Source: Bryobacterales bacterium (GTDB lineage Bacteria > Acidobacteriota > Terriglobia > Bryobacterales > Bryobacteraceae). From it: 36,712 nucleotides of DNA. Shown here in pieces: positions 25,819 through 34,225 of this stretch. The stretch covers positions 1-36,712 of the forward strand of contig PMTR01000188.1 of NCBI GenBank assembly GCA_003167255.1, read 5' to 3'. Position numbers and translations under genes: made by a program. The notes beneath the pieces were generated by a model, which saw only the letters and a list, made by a program, of their open reading frames with translations, made no database searches and was not told the DNA's origin. How positions within the stretch are numbered: the first letter of the stretch is position 1; each line of letters begins with the position of its first letter.

Positions 25819-25852
25819 CGGGCAATTTTGCCCGCAGCCGGCTTCAGCCGGC
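25819..25852. repeat. Double-hairpin intergenic repeat, copy 1
   Basis: CGGGC-aatttt-GCCCG (25819-25834) is followed 2 nt later by GCCGGC-ttca-GCCGGC (25837-25852), with GTGGGG just before. A second copy is at 36649-36682. In that copy the first stem reads CGGCC/GGCCG, a paired (compensatory) change that keeps the hairpin. Confidence 0.7.
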
Positions 25853-26014
25853 CCCCCCGGCCCCCCGGCCCAGGCGCGAGCCCTCACACCCGGCACCACC
25901 CGTCTTGCAGTTAGCGGTTAAAGCCATGGCGACGATCCCGTGGCGGCGACTTAACCGGGAGTGATGCGCACAGAGGGTTTCGGGGGGAAACCGGACGTTC
26001 CCGCGCGCTTCGAC

Positions 26015-26237
26015 CATCGCTCCCGTGGCACGCCGGTCACAGCGGCGACGGTTCACCTTGTGACGCAAGTCGCTACAGCCGATAGCAGGGCAGGTCCGTC
26101 GCGGCGAAATCGTCGCCAGTTGCCAGCACGGGCTCACCACGGGACACCGCCAGTGCGTATACGGCACAATCTCCGAAGTTGAGCTGCGCCCGGTGCCCCA
26201 TTCCTTTTCCGAAGCGCCCAAACGCCGTGATGGCCAG
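26015..26237. repeat. Copy B of the ~220-bp direct repeat
   Basis: Counterpart of 25465-25680. It includes the 3' part of intact vapC and the sequence after its stop. Confidence 0.8.
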
Positions 26238-26468
26238 TCGCGCCTGGATTTCATCAAATGGGACCACCTCGCTCACCAGTTCGTCCACGAGTTGGTTCAA
26301 CAAGCTGACCGCGCTCTCACCCAGCCGCGCCCGAAGTACCATGCCGGCTTCCAAAAGCGACACGGACGAAAGGACTCGGTCTGCCGCCGTTACCAGTGCA
26401 TCCAGCAGCGGTTCACGGGATGGCTCGCCGAGCGCAATCGCAATCAGCGACGACGTGTCGATTACCAT
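26073..26468 (-). CDS. vapC: VapC-type PIN-domain toxin
   Basis: The 131-residue protein has the PIN-domain acidic residues in order: Asp4 (VIDTSSLIA), Glu40 (SLLEAGMVL), Asp100 (LNFGDCAVYALA) and Asp119/Asp120 (LATGDDF). They bind Mg for RNA cleavage, and VapC toxins cut tRNA or rRNA. The ATG shares its A with the TGA of the upstream antitoxin gene (TGATG), a classic coupled arrangement. A preceding TTG (26471) would be the alternative start. Its 3' third is duplicated at 25520-25683. Confidence 0.88.
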   Translation of the reverse strand: MVIDTSSLIAIALGEPSREPLLDALVTAADRVLSSVSLLEAGMVLRARLGESAVSLLNQLVDELVSEVVPFDEIQARLAITAFGRFGKGMGHRAQLNFGDCAVYALAVSRGEPVLATGDDFAATDLPCYRL

Positions 26469-26743
26469 CAACCCGGAATCCCGAAAGCATCGTATCCGAG
26501 AATCTCTTCCGGGGTACGGGCGTCGACCACTGGAAGAGCGCCGATCCTGGCGCAGAGAGCATCCACTTTCGTTCGATTGAGGGGCCGGTCTGTCTTCTGG
26601 AGAGTTTCTTCCAGAGCGGCAATTACGGCATCGCTGAGGGTCACACCCATGCGCTTGCTGACCTGCTCAGCCAAACGATGGGCGACGGGATTCTTGATAT
26701 ACAGCGTGCGCCGTTTCTTCCTCACCGCTTTTCGGGTCCTCAT
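26468..26743 (-). CDS. vapB: VapB-type antitoxin
   Basis: The 91-residue protein matches the Rv0623/VapB-like transcription-factor antitoxin pattern: basic N-terminus, then 'LYIKNPVAHRLAEQVSKRMGVTLSDAVIAALEETLQK', a ribbon-helix-helix-like DNA-binding unit, and a C-terminal toxin-binding tail ending 'EEILGYDAFGIPG'. ATG 26743 is preferred because TACAAT (26756-26751) ends exactly 7 nt before it. ATG 26752 overlaps that hexamer and has no ribosome binding site. It probably neutralises VapC and represses the operon. Confidence 0.85.
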   Translation of the reverse strand: MRTRKAVRKKRRTLYIKNPVAHRLAEQVSKRMGVTLSDAVIAALEETLQKTDRPLNRTKVDALCARIGALPVVDARTPEEILGYDAFGIPG

Positions 26744-26750
26744 GCTCTTC

Positions 26751-26756
26751 ATTGTA
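26751..26756 (-). promoter_or_regulatory. -10-like TACAAT 7 nt before the vapB start
   Basis: TACAAT (26756-26751, minus strand) matches five of six -10 bases and ends 7 nt before ATG 26743. No Shine-Dalgarno is seen. Confidence 0.45.
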
Positions 26757-26905
26757 AGGCAATCCCGAGGTATATACCAGAGCCCGGCTGGGTGATCATC
26801 CGGCGTCTCGTCAAACTGACCCACGAGCAAGATTGGCGGGCCGGCCTGCGTTCGCAAAACCTTAGAACGTCACTTCAAAAGTTTCACTAACGTATTCCAT
26901 TCTCG

Positions 26906-26946
26906 GTGGGGCAGGCGGCACCGCCAGGCGGCACCGCCTGCCCCAC
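26906..26946. repeat. Large perfect palindrome with 13-bp arms
   Basis: GTGGGGCAGGCGG (26906-26918) and CCGCCTGCCCCAC (26934-26946) are perfect inverted arms around a 15-nt centre that contains a further CCGCC/GGCGG hairpin and a repeated GGCGGCACCGCC unit. It lies between vapB and the membrane-protein gene. It could be a REP-like element or a bidirectional terminator. The rest of 26757-27090 shows nothing gene-like. Confidence 0.7.
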
Positions 26947-27090
26947 CACACGCCGCAAAAGACGTGAGAGTAGTGTGCGCCTTCTTCATGGAAGTGCTTT
27001 GTTTTCAGCACAGCCCCGTTTCCGGCAAATGGAGGCCACTTCTACCCTCATTAATGGTATTGTGGGCCATTTCGGGGACATGCTACGCAA

Positions 27091-28081
27091 TCACAGAGAC
27101 GATGTTTGGCTTTGGTCGTGAACGCGATATGCCAGCGCGCCGAGCAACAACAAAATCACGACGCTCGAAACGGCTTGCCCACCGCGGTCGAATGGACTTC
27201 CTGTCTTCAGAGCAGCAACTCCGTAAACCATGGTTGCCACCAGCGCGCCTGCAACGAGTGCCAGGCGATGAAGATCTGTCCAGCCCCGGCGCGGCGCCGA
27301 CCATGATCGCACCATCGCAGCGAATGCGCAGACCAGGCAACCAGCAAGTAGCATAGGTGCGAGCACACGGAGGCCGCCCCGAATAGGCTGGGGGAGTTTG
27401 AATAGCTGAACCCATAAGCCGGCCATGGAGAGAGCTGCGAGCCCCGCGAGAGGGGCCGGCACGGGGCGAGCCGGTGCCTTCGAGAGCGGTTTCGCGAGCA
27501 TCTTTGCAGGCTTTCTTAGCGCCCATGCAACGAAGATAACGGTGATGATCCCAGTGGCAATGACGTGTGGGGCAGACGCCTGAAAGTGAGGCGTGACAAA
27601 ACGTCGAAACGTGATTGCAATAGCCAAAGCGCCTAACGCGTAACAGGCCAAAGCAGCGGTTGTACCGGCGGGCCCAAGCCACGGTTCTGTCCGGCGTTCC
27701 GGAAAGCAGATCTCCACCAGGACGATAGGAATCACAATGCTCCATACGATGTGATACCCGATCAACGCCTCGACCCACAACCAATTCACGCCGAAAGCCC
27801 GGCCTCCGTAGGTTGAGGCATCGAAGAGATCCGGGCTGAAAAACGTCTGCATCACGAGGCCTTCCTCGACCAACGCGTAGGCTGCTGCGAGCCAGGCAAC
27901 GCGGTCCCAGCCGGAGCTGATTCGTCGTGCGAGCTCCCTGATCAGGACTGCTCCGCCGCCATAGAGCAAGATGAGGCGGCGGCAGACTTGCAACACGGCT
28001 GAGTGGCGTTGCCCCAAACAGGATTTCGGCCACGAAGGGAGACAGGAGAGCGAGCGTCAGTACAGGCACATTACGTTTCAT
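27091..28081 (-). pseudogene. Polytopic membrane protein with a frameshift near its N-terminus
   Basis: ATG 28081 opens a frame encoding 'MKRNVPVLTLALLSPFVAEILFGATPLSRVASLPP', a first membrane segment. The sequence then makes sense only in another frame, continuing 'LILLYGGGAVLIRELARR' to 27091. The slip falls in the GGC repeat at 27975-27983. The joined protein has about 330 residues with about eight hydrophobic segments and no recognised enzymatic motif. The start lies immediately after the glycosyltransferase stop, with GGGAGG 6 nt upstream, so the two are one operon. A role in export or protection linked to the glycosyltransferase is inference. The lesion may be real or a sequencing error. 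Confidence 0.65.
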
Positions 28082-29299
28082 CTACAACCTCCCATCTCCA
28101 CGCGTCAGGAGCGCCTCGATTTCATCGACTGCTCGTTGTGAGCCACCCGCGGAGCGCAACGATTCACCTATCTCAGAAGCCGCATGCACAAACGAGGAGT
28201 GCGACGCGATATGCTCGACGCTTTGGCGAAGAATTGCAGCGTTGGGTTCAATCCCTGAGATACTCAGGCCCGCCCCGAGCTCTGCAACTCGCTTCGCAAT
28301 CCAATACTGATCTCCGCCTTGTGGAACAACAAGCAAGGGGACATTATGAAACAGGCCCTCGGTGACACTGTTCATTCCTCCGTGCGTGATGAAGAGCGCT
28401 GCGCGTTTCAGGACTTCAATTTGCGGAACAGTCTCCAGAACCACGAAGTTTTCCGCTATGCTTTCCAGGTCTCGAGGACCAATATTTTGGCCCACCGCCA
28501 TCACTACCTGCCAAGGCGCATTCGCGAATGCCTCGATGCAAGCGTGGAAGAATGGGCCACGGTCCTGGTAAACGGTTCCGAGAGAGATATAGAGGAGCGG
28601 CCGCCCATCGAGCGCTTCAAACGGGAATGGCGGGGTGTCAGGACGGGGCGATAGTGACGGACCGACAAACTGGAAGCGTTTGTCATCGAAGGCATGGGCG
28701 TGTGGTTGAAACGCCCTCGATGTGTAGATCAGGTTCAGATCGCCGTAGGCGTGCATCAACTCAAAGGGGTTGTGCAGGCCTGGGACGCCGAAGCGCTCAC
28801 GGAGGCCCGCCAGGGCAGACATCCAGCGCGGCATACTCTCACCAATTGCTCGGCCTGTTGCCTCCATGCCGCTTCCCGCCGCACCGTCCCCCATGGCGAT
28901 CTGCTCGTTTACGGCGATGCTGGGGACGGAGACGACGGCGGGGAGATGCAGAGCCTGAGCGATGAATTTGCCCCAAGGGCTGAAGGCGTCGTGCATAATG
29001 CAAACGGGATCGATGGACCTCACGGAACTCAGATGGTCCTGCAACACCGTGGCCGTCAGTTCGATCAGCGTCTCAATGGTAGTGTCGAGGCGTGCAAACG
29101 GCCCAGGGCCGCTCGCAGACACCGCAAAGCGGCTGCCGTAGTCGCGAAAGGTGGCCCCGGTCCACTCCACGCTGCGCCGGAACGGTGCCAGCGAATAATA
29201 GTCGACATGCGCACCTCGCCGAATGAGTTCCGAGATGATTGGAAGGCTCGGATTCACATGGCCATGGGCGGGCAAACTGAAATACACGATTTTCTGCAT
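28082..29299 (-). CDS. MGT-family glycosyltransferase (GT1, macrolide-type)
   Basis: The 405-residue protein shows the GT-B fold of family GT1. The N-terminal acceptor half starts 'MQKIVYFSLPAHGHVNPSLP' (catalytic-type His12), and the C-terminal donor half has 'LLYISLGTVYQDR', 'FITHGGMNSVTEGL' and 'VPQGGDQYWIAKRV', the UDP-sugar-binding motif region. Relatives glycosylate macrolides, flavonoids or other small molecules, often inactivating an antibiotic. ATG 29299 is chosen because GGGAG lies 9 nt upstream. The TTG at 29305 is too close to that site. The gene is divergent from marR, so regulation by MarR sensing a small molecule is likely but inferred. Confidence 0.88.
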   Translation of the reverse strand: MQKIVYFSLPAHGHVNPSLPIISELIRRGAHVDYYSLAPFRRSVEWTGATFRDYGSRFAVSASGPGPFARLDTTIETLIELTATVLQDHLSSVRSIDPVCIMHDAFSPWGKFIAQALHLPAVVSVPSIAVNEQIAMGDGAAGSGMEATGRAIGESMPRWMSALAGLRERFGVPGLHNPFELMHAYGDLNLIYTSRAFQPHAHAFDDKRFQFVGPSLSPRPDTPPFPFEALDGRPLLYISLGTVYQDRGPFFHACIEAFANAPWQVVMAVGQNIGPRDLESIAENFVVLETVPQIEVLKRAALFITHGGMNSVTEGLFHNVPLLVVPQGGDQYWIAKRVAELGAGLSISGIEPNAAILRQSVEHIASHSSFVHAASEIGESLRSAGGSQRAVDEIEALLTRGDGRL

Positions 29300-29319
29300 G
29301 CGCAAACTCTCCCGGCAGC

Positions 29320-29390
29320 GCTATACTGCGAGTAGGATTACTAGATATTCTATTATCTAGATTGTTTAGTATTACGACTATCTAGATAAA
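29320..29390. promoter_or_regulatory. Divergent marR/glycosyltransferase promoter with two palindromes
   Basis: A strongly AT-rich spacer holds CTAGATA-6 nt-TATCTAG (29341-29360, perfect 7-bp arms) and a second palindrome TATCTAGATA (29379-29388). On the plus strand TAGATA (29383-29388) ends 6 nt before ATG 29395, so the second palindrome covers that -10. On the minus strand TATAGC (29325-29320) is a plausible -10, and the first palindrome lies at its -35. Size and symmetry fit MarR-family operators. Confidence 0.6.
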
Positions 29391-29394
29391 TATC

Positions 29395-29916
29395 ATGGAG
29401 CGTACTCCCATGTCAAGGAAAGCCTCGGCCCGATCCGGCCTGGAGCAGCGAATCACGGAGCAACTCGGGCGCCGGCTCAGCGCACGCACGCTGCTGTTTC
29501 ATCAAGCCATAGCCGACCGGCTTGGCTTGAACCCTACAGACTTGAAATGTCTGGACCTGGCCCGTGCCGAAAGAGACATCACGGCCGGGAGGATAGCTGA
29601 ATTGACGGGACTCACCACCGCAGCGGTAACCAGCGTAATCGACCGGCTGGAGCGGAGCGGGCTGATCCGTCGTGCAAAGGATCCTGGAGATCGACGCAAG
29701 GTGATTGTGCGAACCGTCCCAGACCGGGCAGCGGAGATCGGAAAGCTGTTTGAGTCCCTCGACAGGGCGATGCGGCAACTCTTCGCTCGGTACACGAACG
29801 CCGAGCTAGAGTTGATCCAAGCGTTTGCGTCTCAGCTGGACCAGCTGATGCAAGCGGAAACCTTGAAACTGCGGGAGACCGAAGATCCTAACAATCCCCA
29901 AAACAGTCTCAAATAG
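29395..29916 (+). CDS. MarR-family transcriptional regulator
   Basis: The 173-residue protein has the MarR winged helix-turn-helix: 'RDITAGRIAELTGLTTAAVTSVIDRLERSGLIRRAKDPGDRRKVIVRTVP', with dimerising helices at both ends. MarR proteins usually repress a divergent gene and release DNA on binding a phenolic or other small ligand. ATG 29395 has TAGATA 6 nt upstream and would be leaderless. ATG 29410, five codons later, has GGAG 9 nt upstream and is the alternative. Its probable targets are itself and the divergent glycosyltransferase/membrane operon, through the palindromes between them. Confidence 0.88.
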   Translation: MERTPMSRKASARSGLEQRITEQLGRRLSARTLLFHQAIADRLGLNPTDLKCLDLARAERDITAGRIAELTGLTTAAVTSVIDRLERSGLIRRAKDPGDRRKVIVRTVPDRAAEIGKLFESLDRAMRQLFARYTNAELELIQAFASQLDQLMQAETLKLRETEDPNNPQNSLK

Positions 29917-30217
29917 GTCCCTCCTTGGCGACCCCCTGCCACGGCCCGAGCAGATCGAGAACGCTGACCGCGACGGCATGCGGCTCCGCCGCCGCATCAC
30001 CCTCTTCGAAGAATCCTACGAGACATCCCTTACCAGGCTCCGCAACTGGACGCCCGCCTCGGCTCCCCCGAACCGCCCGTGCGAGCCGAAGGCGCCTTTG
30101 CCCTATGACGGTGCCGGGGTCAGATTGACTTTATCTTGTCGAATGCAGCAAAGTCCTTTATTCTCAGCGTCGGACTCGTGTTCTCTTGCTAGGGCGCTGA
30201 TAATCGTATTAATGGTA
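29917..30217. other. Spacer with a possible decayed coding fragment
   Basis: From about 29928 to 30060 the plus strand reads a charged, protein-like stretch ('PLPRPEQIENADRDGMRLRRRITLFEESYETSLTRLRN') without a start or a recognised family, perhaps the tail of a lost gene. A phrase GGTGCCGGGGTCAGA follows at about 30110. Nothing else is supported. Confidence 0.3.
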
Positions 30218-30246
30218 TTGTGGGTCTCTTAGTCTGGAACTATAAT
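30218..30246 (+). promoter_or_regulatory. Predicted promoter of the 2-oxoacid oxidoreductase operon
   Basis: A perfect -10 TATAAT (30241-30246) follows TTGTGG (30218-30223) by 17 nt. A leader of about 60 nt precedes the ferredoxin gene. The -35 is weak (TTG only). Confidence 0.55.
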
Positions 30247-30314
30247 GAGTACGGGTGGCAAATTGAGCACCAACTGAACGTGGGGCTATCCCCACTCCGT
30301 GGGAGGAATCGGCA

Positions 30315-30566
30315 ATGACGGCAAACGGCAAGCCTGATCGAGGCAGCGTCGAGATGAATTCCGAAGAGTGCAAGGGCTGTGGTCTCTGCGTGGAGGCCTG
30401 CCCGCCCAAGGTGCTGAGCCTGGCCGAAGAGTTGAATCACTATGGCTACCACCCGGCCATCTACCTGGGCAACGGCTGCACCGGCTGCGGGATCTGCTTC
30501 TTCGTTTGCCCGGAGCCCGGTGGAATTCGGGTGCTGCGCCGCGAACTGGAACCGGTTGCGGCCTGA
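30315..30566 (+). CDS. 2[4Fe-4S] ferredoxin subunit of 2-oxoacid:ferredoxin oxidoreductase
   Basis: The 83-residue protein has two complete CxxCxxCxxxC sets (Cys19/22/25/29 and Cys55/58/61/65), binding two 4Fe-4S clusters. It resembles the delta (KorD-like) subunit that carries electrons from the catalytic TPP subunit to ferredoxin. GGAGG (30302-30306) lies 8 nt before the ATG. The alpha-subunit gene follows after 18 nt. The assignment as a complex subunit rather than a free ferredoxin rests on this position. Confidence 0.88.
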   Translation: MTANGKPDRGSVEMNSEECKGCGLCVEACPPKVLSLAEELNHYGYHPAIYLGNGCTGCGICFFVCPEPGGIRVLRRELEPVAA

Positions 30567-30584
30567 GACGCGGGGGAGAAAACC

Positions 30585-31667
30585 ATGAAGCCACAACTCA
30601 CTAAGGGAAATGAAGCCATCGTCAAGGCCGCGGTGCTGGCCGGATGCCGCGCTTATTATGGATACCCCATCACGCCCGCCAGCGAAATCGCGGAAGCGGC
30701 CGCGCTCTACCTGCCGCAGGTGGGCGGCGTTTTCATCCAGGCGGAGAGCGAGACCGCATCGGTGAACATGCTGTACGGCGGCGCAGCGGCGGGTGTGCGG
30801 GTGTTGAGCGGGTCGAGCGGCCCGGGCATCAGCCTCATGCAGGAAGGCATCAGCTACCTGGCGGGCGCCGAGCTGCCCTGCGTGATTGCCGACATCATGC
30901 GCGGCGGTCCCGGCCTGGGCAATATTGCGCCGGAGCAGAGCGACTACAACCAAATCGTCAAAGGCGGCGGGCACGGCAATTACCGCACGCTGGTGCTGGC
31001 GCCGGCGTCGGTGCAGGAAATGGCCGACCTGACCACTCTGGCTTTCGATCTCGCCGACCGCTACCGCAACCCCGTGGTGGTACTGGCGGACGGCAATATC
31101 GGCCAGATGATGGAGCCGGTACGCTTTGCCGATCCCATCGCGGTTCCCCCGCCGCCCGAATGGGCCGTGCTGGGAACAGCCCGGTCGCGCCGCAACCTGG
31201 TGAGTTCCATCTACCTCGAGCCCGACGTCCTGGAGCGCCACGTGCGCAAGCTGGAAGCCAAGTATCAGGCGGCCGAGCGGGCCGAAGTGCGGGCGGAATG
31301 CTGGCGCACCGAAGACGCCGATATCGTGCTGATTGGCTACGGCATCATGGGACGCACGCTGAAAGCCGTGGTGGAACAGGCCCGCAAACGGGGCCTGAAG
31401 GTCGGGCTGCTCCGCCCCATCACGCTCTATCCGTTCCCCGCGCCGCAGATTCGGGAGCTCGCCAAGCGCGTCAAGGGCTTCCTGGTGGCGGAGCTTTCCA
31501 CCGGCCAAATGGTAGACGATGTGCGGCTGGCGCTCGAAGGCCGCTCGCCCGTGGAATTCTTCAGCCGCGTCGGCGGCAACATCCCGTCCGCCGAGGAAGT
31601 GCTGGAGGTGGTGGAGCGCAAATTCGAATCGTGCTTGAGGCTCGAGGAGGTCTTGGTCCATGGCTAG
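30585..31667 (+). CDS. korA: 2-oxoacid:ferredoxin oxidoreductase, alpha subunit
   Basis: The 360-residue protein matches the alpha subunit of 2-oxoglutarate-type ferredoxin oxidoreductases. It has '[28 protein letters not shown]' at the N-terminus (pyrimidine-binding domain of TPP), '[34 protein letters not shown]', 'MRGGPGLGN', and a C-terminal transketolase-C-like domain ('[40 protein letters not shown]'). The enzyme converts a 2-oxoacid and CoA to acyl-CoA, CO2 and reduced ferredoxin, or the reverse. Substrate preference (2-oxoglutarate or a branched-chain oxoacid) is uncertain. It has no fused gamma domain. Its 3' end overlaps the beta-gamma gene by 8 nt. Confidence 0.9.
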   Translation: MKPQLTKGNEAIVKAAVLAGCRAYYGYPITPASEIAEAAALYLPQVGGVFIQAESETASVNMLYGGAAAGVRVLSGSSGPGISLMQEGISYLAGAELPCVIADIMRGGPGLGNIAPEQSDYNQIVKGGGHGNYRTLVLAPASVQEMADLTTLAFDLADRYRNPVVVLADGNIGQMMEPVRFADPIAVPPPPEWAVLGTARSRRNLVSSIYLEPDVLERHVRKLEAKYQAAERAEVRAECWRTEDADIVLIGYGIMGRTLKAVVEQARKRGLKVGLLRPITLYPFPAPQIRELAKRVKGFLVAELSTGQMVDDVRLALEGRSPVEFFSRVGGNIPSAEEVLEVVERKFESCLRLEEVLVHG

Positions 31668-33123
31668 TTTTACGGTGACGCACGAGAAGTCCCCGTCGCT
31701 CTTCAATCGCTTCGAACGCAAGAGCGAGTTGCAGCACCAGACGCACTACTGCCCCGGTTGCGGGCACGGCATCGTGCACAAGCTGCTGGCCCAGGCGCTC
31801 GACGATTTGGGGGTGCAGGACCGCACCGTGCTGATCAGCCCGGTGGGCTGCTCGGTATTTGCCTACTACTATTTCGACGTCGGCAACGTCCAGGTGGCGC
31901 ACGGACGCGCGCCCGCCGTGGCCACGGCGGTCAAGCGCAGCCGTCCGGATTCCATCGTGATCAGCTACCAGGGCGACGGCGATCTGGCGGCCATCGGCAC
32001 CGCGGAGATCGTCCACGCCGCCAACCGCGGCGAACCCATCACCGTGATCTTCGTCAACAACGGCATCTACGGCATGACCGGCGGCCAGATGGCCCCCACC
32101 ACGCCGCTCGGCAAGAAGACCACCACCTCCCCATTCGGCCGCAACGCGCACACCGAGGGTTACCCCGTGCACGTCTGCGAATTGCTGAATTCGCTGGAGG
32201 CCCCGGTCTTCATCGAACGCGTTGCGCTGGGCAACAACAAGCAGATCATGGGCGCCGCCAAAGTGCTGCGCCGCGCCGTGGAGAACCAGGTCAAGGGCCT
32301 GGGCTTCTCCTTCGTGGAAGTGCTGTCACCCTGTCCCACCATCTGGAAATTCCAGCCGGTGGAGGCCCAGCGGTTTGTGCGCGACGAAATGGCCAAGGTA
32401 TTTCCCGTGGTCAACCTGCGCGACCGCACCAAAGAGGCGCAACCCTGGGCCGGGCCGCCGCCGGCGCCTCCCGTGGAGGACATTCCGCGCATCCTCGGCC
32501 TCGAGGACGAAGCCGGCCAGGAATCCGTCGAGGCGCCGGCCGGGCGCGCGCTCGATCTGCGCATCAAGGTGGCCGGGTTTGGCGGGCAAGGCGTCCTGAT
32601 GCTCGGTGAAGTGCTGGCGGAGGCCGGCCTCGAATCCGGTTACGAAGTTTCCTGGCTGCCTTCCTACGGGCCGGAGATGCGTTCGGGTACCTCCAACTGC
32701 AGCGTCCGGCTGTCGGCCTCTCCCATCGCTTCCCCGTTGATCTCGCGGCCCAACGTACTTCTGGCCTTCAACGAACCATCGCTGCGCAAGTTTCTGCCGG
32801 TGGTGGAATCCGGCGGCATGGTGCTTTACAACGGAGCCGCCCTGCCGGAAGATTGCGTCCGCAAAGACCTGCGCATGATCGCCATGCACTTCTCCTCGCT
32901 CGCCGACAAACTGGGCGATCAAAAGGTCGCCAATATGGTGATGCTCGGCGCTCTGCTCGAAGCCACCGGAATGCTGGAGCCCGAACAGGTGACCGGCGCG
33001 CTCCACAGCCTGGTGAAGAACAAGAAGTATTTCGACCTCGATCTGAAGGCGCTGGAACTGGGCGGCGAAGAGGTCCGCAGAGAGCCGCTGCCGGTGGGCG
33101 AAGACTACCTGTGGGGCGTGTGA
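31660..33123 (+). CDS. 2-oxoacid:ferredoxin oxidoreductase, fused beta-gamma subunit
   Basis: The 487-residue protein joins two normally separate subunits. Residues 1-260 are the TPP-binding beta subunit, with the cluster-binding YCPGCGHG (Cys31, Cys34), the TPP motif GDGDLAAIG (105-113) followed by [11 protein letters not shown], and 'SPCPT' (Cys225). A Pro-rich linker spans about 261-297. Residues 299-487 are the gamma subunit ('[24 protein letters not shown]', '[18 protein letters not shown]'). In many bacteria gamma is separate or fused to the N-terminus of alpha, so fusion to the C-terminus of beta is less common. GAGGAGG lies upstream of the ATG inside the alpha gene. A full complex would be alpha, beta-gamma and delta. 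Confidence 0.9.
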   Translation: MASFTVTHEKSPSLFNRFERKSELQHQTHYCPGCGHGIVHKLLAQALDDLGVQDRTVLISPVGCSVFAYYYFDVGNVQVAHGRAPAVATAVKRSRPDSIVISYQGDGDLAAIGTAEIVHAANRGEPITVIFVNNGIYGMTGGQMAPTTPLGKKTTTSPFGRNAHTEGYPVHVCELLNSLEAPVFIERVALGNNKQIMGAAKVLRRAVENQVKGLGFSFVEVLSPCPTIWKFQPVEAQRFVRDEMAKVFPVVNLRDRTKEAQPWAGPPPAPPVEDIPRILGLEDEAGQESVEAPAGRALDLRIKVAGFGGQGVLMLGEVLAEAGLESGYEVSWLPSYGPEMRSGTSNCSVRLSASPIASPLISRPNVLLAFNEPSLRKFLPVVESGGMVLYNGAALPEDCVRKDLRMIAMHFSSLADKLGDQKVANMVMLGALLEATGMLEPEQVTGALHSLVKNKKYFDLDLKALELGGEEVRREPLPVGEDYLWGV

Positions 33124-33136
33124 TCTCAAATTAGGA

Positions 33137-33142
33137 TAAAAT
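33137..33142 (+). promoter_or_regulatory. Possible -10 TAAAAT before the YCF48 gene
   Basis: An AT-rich island after the oxidoreductase stop contains TAAAAT, 31 nt before ATG 33174. No clear -35 is seen. Confidence 0.3.
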
Positions 33143-33173
33143 AATCTGTACATCTTCCCCTAGGAGACCTTTC

Positions 33174-34172
33174 ATGAATCCGTTCTCCATTCGCCGTTAT
33201 TTGCCCGTGCTGTTCCTGTTGCCGCTGGCGCTCGCCGCGCAGCAGCCCAAGCAGCCTGCCGCCCCTGCCCAGAAGAATTGCTGGCTGCGGGACGCCAATT
33301 CCCCCGCCGCCGCCACCGCGTATCTGCTCTGCGAACAGGGGCAGATGTGGGTCACCACCGATGCGGGCGCTACGTGGGCGCAGCGGAATACCGGCGCGAA
33401 CAGCCGCCTGCGGGCCTTTTCATGGGTGGATGCCAGCCGCGGGCTGGTGGTGGGTAACGGCGGGCTATTGTTGGCTACCAACGATGGCGGAAAGACCTGG
33501 CAACCGCGCGATTCCGGCGTCAAACAGCACCTGATGGACATCACGTTTATCGGCGAATCGGGCTGGATCGCCGGCTACCAGGGCGTGATTCTGCACACCA
33601 CGGATGGAGGGAAGAGCTGGGTCCGCCAACCCACCGACACCACCATGACGCTCGAAGGCATCTTTTTCCTCGACGCGGATCACGGCTGGGCCGTGGGCTG
33701 GTCGGGCACCATCCTCCGCACGGTGGATGGCGGCAAAACCTGGAACCATGTGAAGACCGACGCCAGTCAATGGAGCCTGTTCGCGGCGTGCTTCATTGAC
33801 GCCAATCACGGCTGGGTTACGGGCTTCGCCGGGCAGCTTCTGCGCACCACCGACGGCGGCGTCACCTGGAAGCGGCAAGACAGCCCGGTGAAGGGCTCGC
33901 TCACCTCCATCAGCTTCGACAGCTCCAAGCGCGGCTGGATCACATACGACGACGGGTTCCTGTTGAGCGAAGACAATGGCGAGACCTGGAAGCCGGTTTC
34001 CTCCGGCGGCTTTTATTTTCTAGGCAAGCTCCTGCCGGTCGGCAAGGCCATGTGGGCGGTCGGTCAGTCGGTGGTCCTGAAGCAGGGCGGCAACGGCAAA
34101 GAGTGGAAGAAAATCAACAGCCTGGTCGCCAACGGCGCCGCGACCGAAGTGCAGAGCTCCGACCGCAAATAG
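33174..34172 (+). CDS. Secreted YCF48/BNR-type beta-propeller protein
   Basis: The 332-residue protein has a Sec signal (about 1-22, 'YLPVLFLLPLALAA') followed by a propeller of the photosystem II stability factor (YCF48/HCF136) type. Six 'xxDxGxTW'-like repeats are visible (TTDAGATW, TNDGGKTW, TTDGGKSW, TVDGGKTW, TTDGGVTW, SEDNGETW), separated by 'GWxVG' turns. In cyanobacteria and plants the family assists photosystem assembly. In non-photosynthetic soil bacteria its role is unknown, and an extracellular binding or chaperone function is inference. AGGAG lies just before the ATG at 33174. Confidence 0.85.
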   Translation: MNPFSIRRYLPVLFLLPLALAAQQPKQPAAPAQKNCWLRDANSPAAATAYLLCEQGQMWVTTDAGATWAQRNTGANSRLRAFSWVDASRGLVVGNGGLLLATNDGGKTWQPRDSGVKQHLMDITFIGESGWIAGYQGVILHTTDGGKSWVRQPTDTTMTLEGIFFLDADHGWAVGWSGTILRTVDGGKTWNHVKTDASQWSLFAACFIDANHGWVTGFAGQLLRTTDGGVTWKRQDSPVKGSLTSISFDSSKRGWITYDDGFLLSEDNGETWKPVSSGGFYFLGKLLPVGKAMWAVGQSVVLKQGGNGKEWKKINSLVANGAATEVQSSDRK

Positions 34173-34225
34173 CAGCGGGCCCGGCGGGCCCGGCCTTCCA
34201 TCGCGCGTGCGCCCCAGCCGGGTGC

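Noticed and set aside
30240-31721. A 493-residue minus-strand frame opposite the oxidoreductase genes
   Set aside because: Low-complexity His/Arg/Ala-rich shadow. The plus strand holds well-recognised ferredoxin and alpha-subunit genes.
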